In this document: positions 1 through 11,928 of the stretch, piece by piece | Position numbering within the stretch: position 1 is the stretch's first letter | Layout of the letters: each line of letters begins with the position of its first letter | Assembly: GCA_003116995.1 (NCBI GenBank) | Contig: BDSL01000031.1 | Location: forward strand, 248,001-312,000 | Reading direction: 5' to 3' | Length of the DNA stretch: 64,000 nucleotides | From: Yamagishiella unicocca | Taxonomy: Eukaryota > Chlorophyta > Chlorophyceae > Chlamydomonadales > Volvocaceae | Position numbers and translations under genes: made by a program | Notes under the pieces: generated by a model | Told to the model about the DNA's origin: nothing | Seen by the model: the letters and a program-made list of their open reading frames with translations, nothing else | The model's database searches: none

Positions 1-65
1 CCTACGGTCAACCCTAATAACGCGAGTAATGGATATGGCCTAACTGGCCTAACTGGGGTACCTAC

Positions 66-1560
66 CCAGCAACTGCCGCAACTGCCCTGGTTCTTGACAG
101 CCGGTACGACCATGGACCAGTCGGGTATATCGGAGGTGTCATCTTGGAGCAGCGATCGGCTTCGGGCAGCCAGACCTGTCAAGTTACCGATTTCTGCTAC
201 ATCTCCACCTAGATGGATTAAGGACCGCCGCCCTCCAGACTTAGGCTGCTTCAGGCCCAGCAGCTTCTGCCGCTCTTCGGGCGTGGCGTCAGTGAATTTG
301 TTGCAGGTGCCCTGGAAAGTTGCGTGGTAAGTTGCGGCGGGCGCACATTGTATTAATATTATTTGTTACAGTGGGCTCCAGATCTTAAACGTGCAGGAGT
401 GCATATAGGCAGGATTAACGCATTATTATGCGAACCCAAACTAATCGCTTAAATCAATCCCTCAACCACCATGTATGCAGTCACGCCATACCGGCATCGC
501 GGTGTAGATACCGCGACTTGATTGCAGCAATACATGAGCGGTTACTTCTACATGAGCAGCTACATACATGGTAACTGCATGGGGCCGTGCGTGCGCAGAA
601 TGCCCAGGACATCTAACGGGCCTGCCCCAATATAGCTACTTTTCGATCGGCCTGGCATCATTGAAGCTAGGTTGGTCCCTTGGGACCCGCCAAACCACAG
701 GGCGGACGGGCGGCAAACCAGCGAATGCGGAATGGCCCAGTTTAAAACGAATTCAGTGTACTCACCACATACTTCAGTTTTGGATTGCTGTTTATTTGCT
801 TGATCGCGGCAAGGTTTTGCAAGAAGATGGATTGACGTGTCTTGTTGGCCTGCAACGTTGTCAGGGAGCGGTGGGCACAGTTTTCCGAACAGAGATGGGA
901 GGCTTCGCACGGTGATACCCATTTTTAGGTTTTGCAGCCTCAGATATAGCTTACATTCAGAACATCAGGGCTAGCAACACATGCTACACTGACCCTACGT
1001 TGTCGTGTGATGATAAGGAGAACACGTCTGTGTTGCTTCCCACCGCCTTCCCATCGGCTACCCCACCTTCGGAATAGAAATCTTCTTGAAGCTAATCTGG
1101 TAGCGCTTGTATGAATTCTCCTCAGTCTGAAGACCATTCACACGTGGGCGACCAGGGGTTTGACGGGGCGCTTCACAATTTAGCGATGGATGGGTATGTG
1201 GGAAATGAAGATTGAAAATGGGACCAATCGAGCCCATTTGACGAATGGACCACGAATACTGGCCGGGCAACACATGCTTGGCACCGATAAAACATTGCGC
1301 GTCGTCGAGACCCTAGACACCACAGATCTATCCACGTATGTATGGGGGCCAGCCTGCAGCGTGGAACAACGACGCACCATTTCCTGGAGTGCAGCAGTGA
1401 TTGCGACTGTTTGAGCCCTTAGCGATGCCGTCTTGGTGGCAGGCGCAGCGGAAACCTTGAGGGGCGGCTTGTACGACAGCGAATTGGCCATGGGGGAGCA
1501 CACTGCTAGCGCAATCGTCAGCGCAGCTAGAAGCACGGTTGCACGTGACACCGCCGCCAT
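66..1560 (-). CDS. Papain-family (C1A) cysteine protease, tandem copy 1, 5' part only
   Basis: Four exons are visible: 1378-1560, 1067-1126, 766-849 and 66-311. All join in phase 0, and the gene continues beyond the left edge. The start at 1560 opens a hydrophobic signal peptide (Leu/Ala-rich core, residues 7-20); an in-frame Met at 1593 is an alternative. Exons 2-4 carry an I29-type propeptide, with a basic ERFNIN-like helix (RQSIFLQNLAAIKQIN) and the motif NKFTDATPEE. The mature domain starts near PDWSMVVPAVKNQG. It reaches the oxyanion Gln and the catalytic Cys in QGSCGSCW, at about residue 190, followed by a GTAGGT donor. The His and Asn of the active site lie outside the window. Exon borders, phases and sequence match the downstream copy at 5237-11928, so this is a tandem duplicate. 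It probably acts in the secretory pathway, vacuole or outside the cell. Confidence 0.85.
364..384 (+). repeat. Repeat-terminus motif TGTTACAGTGGGCTCCAG
   Basis: This 20-bp block in intron 3 of protease copy 1 recurs almost unchanged at 29524 (TGTTACAGTGGGCCCCAGAG). Related versions are at 14212 and 52972. A conserved edge with unrelated sequence on one side suggests the end of an interspersed element, possibly an LTR starting TGT. I could not define the other end. Confidence 0.35.
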
Positions 1561-4500
1561 CGCAGGTGGCGAAGTGCCGCCTCTGATCGCCATCTTGACG
1601 ATGCCCTGCGCCCACGTGGGTAGTAAATGGACCGCCTTCACATTTGGGCCCGCGGGCGAACAACGTGGCCGAGCAGAGCGCTGCAGAGCGAGGCCCCGAC
1701 CAAGCACAAACGCATGAACCATTTGCACTCTTAATGGCGCGTAAGCCGTCCCGCGTCAGACGGGCATCCTGGCAAGGAGCGATATACGTGCCTGCCCCAA
1801 AGGAACGTAATCATGCAACGCACATTATGTGCATCGACAGGCATGGGCCGCCGGCAGGTAAGCAAGGCACTTGTCCGCGACAACGGCGGCTACGCTGCGT
1901 CGCTGGCGGCAACGCTACTATTCGGACCAAATGTCGCTTTATGGTTTGTATTTGTGGTGTGTGCAGGCTGACGTGGCGCCCTGCGACATGGGGCGCGACA
2001 GTCGCGACTCAGACACCTTAATTTGTTCGCCCAGTTTCGCCATGTCTACCGGTGTGCGAATCAACGTCGACTCCGAGGAACAAGACGCCTCCGTAAATGT
2101 TCCCAAGGCCACCCGCTTAAGCTTGTAAAATGCCTGAAAACTCTTTCCAACCTCGCGTGGCAAGTTAGACCTATGGCTGCAGCTCAGGGGTGTAGCGCAA
2201 CTACCTCGCGGGTGTCATTATTGTTTGGTCCTCTATGCGGAGCATATGGTACTGGCCAATCCATACATGTTGCTTTTCCCATGAGGGCCAATTTCCCGAG
2301 ACTGGTGCTATTATCGCAGGCATCTGGAAGGGCTAGTGTCAGGACGTGGACGGGCTGTCCGCATTCCGTTGGCGGCCTACCTGCGATCAGGCGGCTTGGT
2401 GTCCACGGTGATGTCCCAGCGGCCCTACGCTGGATTTGAATGAGACAATCTGGGTAGGATGTGACTGGCGCTTGGCGGAGGAATGGAATCGAGCTGTGGC
2501 TGCGCGCACAACCACGTTTAGCTGCAGCTAGGTAGGACAGATGAGCATTAAGATTGATGTAATTGAAGATGATTTCATGGGGCGATTTTTTCACACGTTA
2601 CTATGTAGCAAACGGCATATCACTACAGTCGTCCAACATGACTCTACTTCGTCGGTCCCTCGCCCGCCATTCTTCGGTACTTCTTCTGCACCGCTGCCCG
2701 GCTTTTTATTTGTCAACACTGAATAACTTCTATGGAGCTCTACTTCAATTATTAATCTATTCTCCTTCTACCGGTATGTCACTTCGGCTGAGAAAACTGG
2801 CCTGCTACGTTACCCGCCATCATAGTCACGCATTTCACAGTAATTAGCTTGTCCGGCATTACAATATGAGTAGTATTCTAGCCTGTGGACACCACACTGG
2901 AAGGTGTGTACCTGTAGCTTTCGCAACGCCCGCGCAAAAGCTTGCGCCAGGTTTGCTCATGGGTAGGATAAACATGGAAAAAGCGTGAGCGAGCAGAGTC
3001 GAGGTTTGGCGACTTTGTCCGGAGTTGACCTTGGTGGGCGTGCGTCGTCGAGCGCTGACGAACGTTTCTAGGTCCCAAAGACAAAATTTATACACCTATA
3101 TACGGATGCCAGGAGTCAATGGTGCGCAGCTACACGTGTTTACTTGCTGATCGAACACTGTGACCTAGGGCCGCACGTGCCTGGTAGATACACTCTAGCC
3201 ACTGGGTGGAGTCCTCAGCGGGTCGATTCCGTAGTCCATAGCCACTGCTAAGATATGAAAGCAAGGCATTCAAGCACATGCATGCATTCTTGTTGGCACT
3301 GCGGCATTGGCGATGCCCCTTACTTGCTCTGCACGGCCGACCCCAACCACCGGCTTCCGTTGGTGGGTCCACCAGAAGAGCTAACGTGCAAAGCAACCAT
3401 TTCTCTCTGCTGTACTGATGTAACGCTAGAACGGAATTCAAGCGCACGCAAGCTTTCCAAAATATAAGTAATAACAATCCGTTTTCGTGACCTGTCGTGA
3501 CTCCGTTTTGTGGGACAAGGCAGTTAGGGCCCCAGGCTGGACGAGGCCATCAGAGCTCATCATGGTATGTGTGCTCATAGTATGCGCTGAGGATTATCGA
3601 CAGTTGTTGTATCTCTTGCAAACTCTCAGCAGGCGAGTCGCGAGTACGACAATTCTACCCTGGCAACCCCCAATCAGCACAGCGTCGTTTCCCCCAGCCA
3701 ATTTAGAGTTGCGCTAGTAGTTGGGACTCCACTAGCTAGGATCGAGATGGACTGAATGATAATTTCACTAGCGCCAAAAGAACACGAGCGCTGTGTAGAA
3801 ACTCCACTAGCACCGAGTGAAAATGTTTCTAAAAAGGCCTGGGCGCCGGAAATTTTACCCTAAATTTCCTTACTTGCCCTGCGCGATGATCAGGCGCGCG
3901 TACGGTATTGTAGCCGGGTGGCTGGAAATTGGCTGTAAAAACCTCTACTAGGGCCAAGTGAAATTTTCCATTGGGCCTGAGCCGAATTCCAAGGATTTCA
4001 ATGGAAAGAGATGAAGCGGACACGAAGCGGACATTACGCTGCCAATTATTCATAATATAACCAAAAAACGTGCAACAGCAACATTAGCAGCCGCATTGAG
4101 AATTCCCGTTATGAGGCAATCTATGAATGCATTCGCCCGCCCGCCTGTGGGGCGCACACCACCCAACACCACATACATGCGAACGTGCCCGATGGTTCTG
4201 CCTTTCGGTCTGGAACCCACAGCAACAAGTACTACTACATACGCATTATTTCCATCCTCGCATTGCTCATAATGCTGATAGTGTCAACCTGCACACACTA
4301 CCTACCCATGCTCGCACGCACCGCCGCACAGACAAAAAAATCAGTAGCTGACACGCACGCTTGCCGCGGTTCAATAGGATGCCTGCTTGCAAGCCTCAAC
4401 ATGCCAGTCTTTAGGCATAGACATTAGAGGTAGGGTCGCTGCGTTTTGCCAGCCAGCCAGCGGCATGTATTTTATTTACCGAAGAAGACCATCTATGTAC

Positions 4501-5236
4501 TGACGAAATCCTAAAAATGTATTGGTTTGAATCCTGCCCTGCAATAAAAAGCTAACATAAGTATTAGTTTTTGAAACTTCAACAGCAGCAATGAGAAAGT
4601 AGACAGGAAGTAAGGCGCGCGGCCACGACCTGCCTGGCATCAGCTGGCATACATGAGCCAATGAACCGCAACAGCCGGCAAAGACACTCCAAACTTGGAC
4701 AGCACACTCACGTGGACAACACACTTGGACAAAACGCAAAACATACCGGGCCTGCTGCGAGGTAGAGACACCCGTCCAAGAAAGCAGCTTCATTATTGCT
4801 TGTGTAGGTCAATAAATATTTAATGCGCCCGTACGTGGTCGATGTGATTCAGTCACTTGCACGCAGGCATTGCAGCAGATATCCATTGCCTCAGGCATCA
4901 GCTGGCAAAGTTGCTTGAGGTATACGAGTGTTGAGGCGATCGGTTTAAGAGAATGTAGTGCCTTGCAACACTGTGGGCAGGGAGGAGGCCAATCAGGTGA
5001 TCGAGCGACATAAGACGATGCGTGCAAGATATGGTGGCGACGGCTAAGGGTACTATATTATTACGTATAGCAGCCCAGGTACATAGCCCAGGCGCGCGGT
5101 GGAAGTCCGCGAGCGAGCGAGCAACATGATAAAGCAAGCACGTACGGCAGGGTTAGTTATAAATGGAATGCCCGGTAGGTAAACAGCTATTTGATTACCC
5201 GTCCACCATATCACTGTATCCTACGCACGCACGCAC
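1561..5236. other. Intergenic region between the two protease copies
   Basis: I see no coding exon here that I can support. ORFs exist on both strands but lack recognisable motifs and splice context. The region holds short ACGT- and GCAC-rich runs. It also has a diverged direct repeat: an 'actccactagc..gagtgaaaa' block near 3718 and 3797, recurring near 3938 as 'cctctactagggcca..gtgaaat'. The 5' promoter of copy 1 and the 3' UTR of copy 2 must lie here. I found no TGTAA signal close to the copy 2 stop. Confidence 0.5.
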
Positions 5237-8200
5237 TTACGCACTGCGTGCAGGCCACGAAGCGACGAACCGCAGCTTGGTGCGCGCCATAACACCAACC
5301 GTGTACCCCGGGAATATACGTAAAGCTACTCCCCAGTTGTCTGCGTACGTACCTCCGTTAACACAAGGCGGCAGGAAAAGCTTGTCCCCCGATTTGATGT
5401 TCCTACTGACGGCCGGGTTGGCACGCATGAGCTCTACGAGGTCCACACGCTTCGTGGCCGCAACCGAAATCCAGCTGTCACTGGCATTGGCCACGTACAC
5501 GCTACAGGAGAGGCCGGTCGACACCTTCGGGAACGTGCCCAAGCGCAAAGCACGCAGCTTGTTCTGGCTGTTGAAGGGATCTGCACGTTGCGCACATGCA
5601 TACACACGTATGTACGGTTAGGTTAAACACTTACATTGTCCCATAATTCGGACGAAAAAGAGCATAAAGAGTAAGGGTATATCCCGGCGGGCGCATCAGA
5701 GATGGTGGCACCAAGGCGGTTTCCTAATAATGAACGAAGGATAGGCAGGCAGGATAGGCAGTCGCCAGGCGCGAAACAAAAATAGTAAGCTGTGCAGCAT
5801 GTGGCCTAGGCCGCGCACTTCGCGTAACAAGAGCACTCACTGCGACACATGAACTGAAGGTTTGCGAACCAGCCATTGGGGTAATCGCTAGGAGAGGCCC
5901 CCCCTGCAAATCCAGCGACAACTGTGTCCGATGGGCAGTTGAACTGAGTTTCCGTGCCCGTCTGGGCTCCGACACCAAGCACGCTGTCCACTGCCCAGCC
6001 GGCCCTAAGGGAGATGCTGGTGAAGCCTGCAAAGAATGCGCGTCGGTGACAACATAAATATATGTCATACGCGCGCATGCATGCGTGTTAATTATTAGTT
6101 GGGGCCAAGTGCGCGCCGCACACATACAGCGTCAATTGGGCCAGTTGATTCGTTGGAGGACCAGGTTGGAATAGTTGAGTGGAGCAAGTATGTGGTGATG
6201 CGTGGCCAGCAGGACGTAGTCAACCGTGCTCGGCATCGATCAGACCCAGCTCAGTGGGTTGCGTACCATTGGCCTGGCTGAGAGTACCGTCGCCCACATT
6301 CTTGGTGTAGCCCGGCTGCCCGTCAATAGTGAAGGTGGAGCCGTCACTGCAGGTCATCTGTATGGTGCCCACCCATCTGCTTCCGTCCACTTTCCCATAC
6401 GTGTACCACTGGCTGGGCCTTATATAGAATGATACGGCGTAGTGGCCGGGAGGGCATATTGCGACCGCGGAGTTCTTTACCAAGTAATTCTTGCCATCGT
6501 TCCAGACGCCATACGGAATGCTCCAAGTTCCGGCTGCAGGCATGTAAGCAAGCAGGTATTGCTCGAGCGAGGCGGCTGGGTGCATACAATTTTATGCACC
6601 TTATGATCTCTATAGATATCGTTTGCAATTGTAACGCGCAGATGATGCCTTATTTATTATCATGCGAACAAAACAGGTACGTACATTCCTATGGTGGCCC
6701 TTCAACCCAGTTGCAAGTAATAAGGAAGCATACAGCTAATAACCCACCTGGGCACGTCGTAGTCAACCTGAGGCCCGTCGTCATCACCGACGATGGGCCG
6801 AGGTTATTGTCGAGCATGATCTGAGAAATAGTTGTGCCATACTTCACTGCCACGGCCGTCAGTGTGTCAGACGGTTGAAATGTATAATATGAGACGGTAC
6901 AGCTGTTCGGCGGCGGAGTAGGCATCACCCCGGGCACATCCGCACCTGCGCACGAAATGACAGGTAGGGCAGATAGATCCAGCAGTCAGTTCCGTCATCA
7001 TCAGTCACTAGCTAGCTAAGCGGCGTGTAACGATCATCAAATACGTAGCTAAATACGTACCTAGTACGTGAGCACTGGCACACATACATCAGCGGCGTCG
7101 TTCCCCGCCGACCTTATACCGAGCTGGGTTCTTTGTTTTGTTTGCGTACGTACATGATCAGGGGAATAATAACGAACCAAATGGACGCGTACATACGGCA
7201 GTGTAGTACGTATATTGCTGGTGTGCTTGCGTCAGCAGTGCTCGTGTACATGCAGCACTGTGCGGGTTATGAATCACAGTTCCACGAGTTCATGGTGTGG
7301 CTATGGGACCAGTGGTCAACCGACAGATCCCCCTCAGAGTACATTGTCGGTATCCTGGTTGGTCTAAAAGTTACATCCAAGTCCAGCCAGTGGCGTGGCA
7401 AGTTACTCTCCAAGAATGGCAACTCCTTTGCTTTTAAACACCAGGTGAGGGCCTCTACACTTGTGCTTTATGCATATGAATGTGTGTAAACACCCTGGTA
7501 CATGAGACTCCATTGTTGCCTTGGTGCATTCGTGCAGGGGCTTGCAACCTACTGTGTGCGCAACATTTGGCCTACACGTTCGTGGGTAATTCCAGGGCAG
7601 GGTGTTACCGGCGGAATGAATTTCCAGGGCACTGGTCTTCGCCCCATGTTTGAGGAGAAGCTGAAGGGCATTCAGCTTAACCAAAGTGTTGGGTTCGTTG
7701 CATTTGATGCCGACAAGCCCAAGTCCCAGCGCAATTGCTGGTTTATCACACGGAGGTGCAAAGCCAGTGGGGATTGCATGTGGGCTGGAAAAATCCTAGG
7801 AATCTACCGCCACAAGTCACCATTGGAGGTCGGGCACTTTGAAGCAGTGCTTGAGGTGGAATGGCACGCCCCAGTTGTGGATGCGCATGGCCGGCTGTTG
7901 CTAGAGCCAGGAATGAATGTGCCCCTTGTACGTGCGGGTCGTGCTGCCACCGCTGATGCTGCCTCAAGGTACTACCTTGCCAGCGACGTGGCCCCCTGCC
8001 GGGTGCATGTGCTGCCCCACCCCACGAATGCAGCAGTCATGTGCGTTTTGTCCAGGAGCTACTCCTTCATGAGGGTTGCTGGATGGGAACCTCTCCAGCC
8101 AATCACTCCCTCGGCACGCAGTATGCAGTGATTACATGCAATCTTTTAACCCGCCACCATGCCAGTTGCTGGGAACTAGTGTTTTCGGATCCTATTGGTG

Positions 8201-11200
8201 ATACATGGCAGGGTAGTTTGTAGAAGTCGCTTGCACGGTGGGTGTGCTTGCTTGGGTACTGCTGCGGGGAGACCAAACAACGTGCCGATTATTTATCATA
8301 GTCGTATTTGTTGATAATGTGATTTGCCAGTGGTCGCTGCCCTCCTGGTGTAAAATACAAGCTCTTGCAAGCGGGCTGCATCTCATTTGCCTTCTTACCT
8401 AGTTTTAGGCATCATTCTAAAAATAAGGAAGCATACAACTAAATTTAAGGATTACTTAGCTTTCTTAAACATCGAGCCTTCTTACCGAATATTTAGTTTC
8501 CTTAGCCCTCCTTACACCCTTCTTATACGCCTTCTAATTTGGTAGGCGTGCTGTTATCTGTCTGGCTGCTGCGTGCCCAAGCCAGTAAGGCGAGTCCGTT
8601 CGGTTACGATTATTATTATTATTACTGTACGCACGCACGCACGGTACACACGGAATTGCACGATGTACGTACTCGTGACTTGATAGGCGTACATGGCAAT
8701 GTTGCACATGCCGGGTCCCGAGGAGCCTCGAGCTATCCGCATGTAACCGTTCTCGCCCCAGTCAGGTCCCCACGAGTTGCGGAGCAGCCAGAATGGCATT
8801 TGGGTGTCAGGGTCAACGCCCGCGGCCACAATAACCACTGCGTGGTTAACTCCATCGTTGCACGTATCGGAGGTGAACACGCCGCCGCCATAGCTGTACC
8901 AGTTACTGTCGGCCATCACTGCTACACCGATGGGGCCGTTCTTCAGGGCCTGCGTGCGTGCGTGATACAGATTTACTGGCAGAAAGTAGTATGGCTGGCT
9001 GGGTGCTGGCTGGGTACTGACTACTGACCTGCAGCATTCCGTTCTCGTTGTTGGCCGGCAGCATGACGTAAGACTTTAGCAGGGACGCAATGGAGGGGAG
9101 TGTAAACGGGCAGTTGTCCCGCTGAGCCAGATACGGGTAGGTGCTGCTCGTCGCGAGTCCCTTCGCCTTCATGTAGTTGAACGCCGGGTCGAACCAGCCG
9201 CCGTCGCAACCCTGGTTCTCATAGTTACAATCCACGAGTTGCTTCTCCGAAAGGGATATCACTTCGTTGGTATTGATGTAGTGGGCGGCCTCAGCCACGC
9301 CAACGGAGGCGAATGCCTGCAAATAAACCCGTGTTGAAGTTGATCAGCGCTCAAATACCTCTGGAAATATATAGATTTAGCAACAATACGACCCCAGGGG
9401 TCGGGCGCTTTGCAGGTTTCGACAACCTGCACGCACGCACATGACTTCATACGCTTCGGTTGTCGCTCGTTCGTTCGCACAACGCATACGTACAGGCATG
9501 CACGATGTCTGTCCACCATAGCGAAGCAAGCAGATAGACAAGTGAATGAACAGCACGGACGCAATGTCAGACAGCCAAACACATACAATCCATCACGTGC
9601 ATTAGGTATGCAATATCTATCGTGCGGCAATGCTGGCTCGACAGACTACTGGTCGATTGTATAATTATTTACAATAAATATGTTGCCATTTGAAGGGAAA
9701 ACAGCTATCATTCATCCGCTGCTTATTAGTCAGCGGGGCGGGTCTGTATGTTGTCTGGTCCACTGTTTAGGTGTCGGGTCTAGATAGTAACTATAGAATA
9801 TTCGACCTTCCGCTTGCACATACAGCGCGCGTGCGATTACTTACCCAGCAGCTGCCGCAGCCGCCTTGGTTCTTGATGGCGGGGACGACCATGGACCAAT
9901 CAGGGACACCGGTTGCGTCGCCCACTGCCCCAAGCAATGATCGACTTCTGGAAGCAGCCAGACCTGCTGTCCAATTTCCAGTCTCCCCATTCAGCAGGTG
10001 TTTTAAGGACCGCCGCCCTACGGACGTTGGCCGCTTCAGGCCCAGTAGCTTCTTAAGCTCCTCGGGCGTGGCATCGGTGAATTTGTTGCAAATGGCCTGG
10101 ATAGATCGTGATGGTCGAAAGGGGTCGATGCGCACACGCACGCAATTACCAATAATTTAACGAGGCAATACTGTTGAGCGAGCTACGTACGCGTGCGGTA
10201 CTGTATGTCACGATAAGCTCTCCGTCCGCTGTCGTTCATCAGAGAAGGAATCAGATAGTTAGTGCAGTACCAAGTAAGGTATGTACGTAGGTACCCCTCC
10301 ATACGCAATCAAGTGTGTTACGACACGAGGCGTGCTTACTGTTTGTCCAGATCAACCCTCGCTCGCCAAACCTCAATAATCCGAATACTGTAAGTCCTTC
10401 GATAGATAGGTAGCATGCAGACTGCGCAGAAGACGGATTGCAAACGGACAGCAAACTCACCACGTGCTTCAAGTTCTTGTTACTGTTTATCTGCTTGATC
10501 TTTGCAAGGTTTTGAAGGTAGATCTGTTGCCGAACCGTGTTGGCCTGCGGCATGCAGCATTGATGTATTCAATTAAATATTAGTAATAAAAAATAAACCA
10601 ATCGAATAAAAAATTAAATTAAATTTAATTAAATTAAACAGTGGTTAAATTAAATTAAAAAATTAATTTAATTAACACACATTATTTTTAAACTATATAT
10701 TTAATGAACAAAGTAACAAAACACATTCCGTCTCAGTCAAATGTGCCCATATATACGTAAGCCTTGTAGCCTCGCTGCGTGCGTGGGCATGCATTCACAA
10801 TATATATGCGATGTCTGCCAGCCATCGCATGATAGGTCACACCTCAGATTTGCAGTTTACACCCTAATTGACACGGCACATCGCTGAGGTAAAAGTGCCT
10901 TCATGGGGCGCTGACGCGCGTCTCTAATTTCTGCGGCGGCGTGCATAACGTTTTCTCGCTTGCACGATGCGTAAGCAGCAGGCTGGTATGTAAATGCGTG
11001 CGAACAGCGCCAACACGACGAATTCATGCTCGCTGCTATATATATCGCGCCGCCACCATAAATGTACTTGCCTCTGATGATGATGCAGCCGCTGCAGCCG
11101 CCGCCTTCGTCCGCCCCACCGTCGGGATTATTGACACCTTCTTGAAGCTGTTCTGGTAGCGCAAATAGGAGTCCTCAGCTTTCTGAGGAGCAGCGAGATA

Positions 11201-11928
11201 GATACAAACGTTAAAACCCTAAAAGAAAAACACGTGTGCGGCTGGATGACTGCTGCCGGCTCTCTAGAATTTTGGTGATTAGCAGGCTAGTTCCACGTAT
11301 ATCCATCCGTCCTAAATAAACGCCAAGTTAGTTCCCGCAAACACACCTGTGCATACATCATCGGCCCGCCGGGTAATCACGCATGAAGCCACTGCTGCGG
11401 AACAAAGCATGAAGTCACTGCTGCGGAACATGTGCATGTATGCCGCACGTGGTTCACCTTGCCGTGCGTGGATCAAAATGAAAGGAAACCTTATTTCGCC
11501 CTACGTTCCCGCGCGCCCGAAACTGCTGGATGGACACTTTGACGCATTATATTGCTGACATGCGACGCACGGAGCCATGGCTTGGACGCCACCATGCATT
11601 GGAAAGTTGCACGCACGGCGCTTATCGCCTCCCGATCTAAGCTAATAGTAATAACTCGATCGACCCGACGTACCCAGCCAGCCCTCAACCATAACACCCA
11701 CTCTAACGAACACGCAAACTATGCACGCACGCACGTACGTACCATTCCCTCGAACGTAGCGATCACAGCGGCATTTTGCGCCCTTAGCGATGCAGTCTTG
11801 GTGACAGGCGCAGCGGAAACCTTAACGGGCGGTTTGTATGGTTGAGACTCAGCCATGGGAATAGCGTAAGCAGCTAACGCGATCGACAATGCTGCAATGA
11901 GCGCAGACGCGTGTGAAGACGTTGCCAT
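5237..11928 (-). CDS. Papain-family cysteine protease with two C-terminal LysM domains, tandem copy 2
   Basis: Ten exons join without a phase error: 11743-11928, 11120-11182, 10461-10544, 9845-10096, 9029-9316, 8673-8949, 6748-6945, 6267-6533, 5841-6026 and 5237-5580. Together they give 714 codons plus TAA. Residues 1-27 are a signal peptide. About 63-130 form an I29 propeptide (RQQIYLQNLAKIKQIN, NKFTDATPEE). The papain domain runs from about 165 to 383, with oxyanion Gln188, catalytic Cys194 (GCGSCW), His327 (VNHAVVI) and Asn349 (RNSWG), so it looks active. After a short Pro-rich linker comes a LysM (about 399-447; SDTLTAVAVKYGTTISQI). A Trp/Gly-rich module of unknown type, with Cys pairs, spans about 450-600. 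A second LysM follows (about 626-673). LysM domains bind N-acetylglucosamine polymers, so the enzyme is probably secreted and tethered to a wall or peptidoglycan-like substrate. The start at 11928 is preferred because it opens the signal peptide and matches copy 1. The last exon could alternatively splice at GTACGTA after PPCVNGG, so the C-terminus is less certain. Confidence 0.85.
7133..8131 (+). CDS. Unidentified two-exon ORF nested antisense in protease intron 6
   Basis: An ORF from 7133 ends at a GTGAGG donor (7444). It rejoins in phase 0 at a CAG acceptor (7538) and stops at 8131, giving about 302 codons. The upstream end is uncertain because no clear promoter or start was found, and the true exon may begin later than 7133. 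The product has no signal peptide or membrane segment that I can see. It has Trp-rich stretches (FMVWLWDQW, NCWFITRR), and its second exon is more GC-rich than the surrounding intron. The whole ORF lies between exons 6 and 7 of the protease on the opposite strand, which suggests an inserted gene fragment or transposon-derived domain. I do not recognise the family. Coding status is inferred only from the open frame, the splice pair and the codon-like composition. Confidence 0.45.
10575..10695. repeat. AT-only low-complexity tract (AATTA-type) in protease intron 2
   Basis: About 120 bp consist almost wholly of A and T, with repeated TTAAATTAAA units. It lies between exons 3 and 2 of protease copy 2 and stands out against the mixed composition around it. 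Confidence 0.8.

Noticed and set aside
5020..5137. Further 3' exons of protease copy 2
   Set aside because: No in-phase exon with LysM-like or Cys-paired sequence was found; the TAA at 5237 closes the frame simply.
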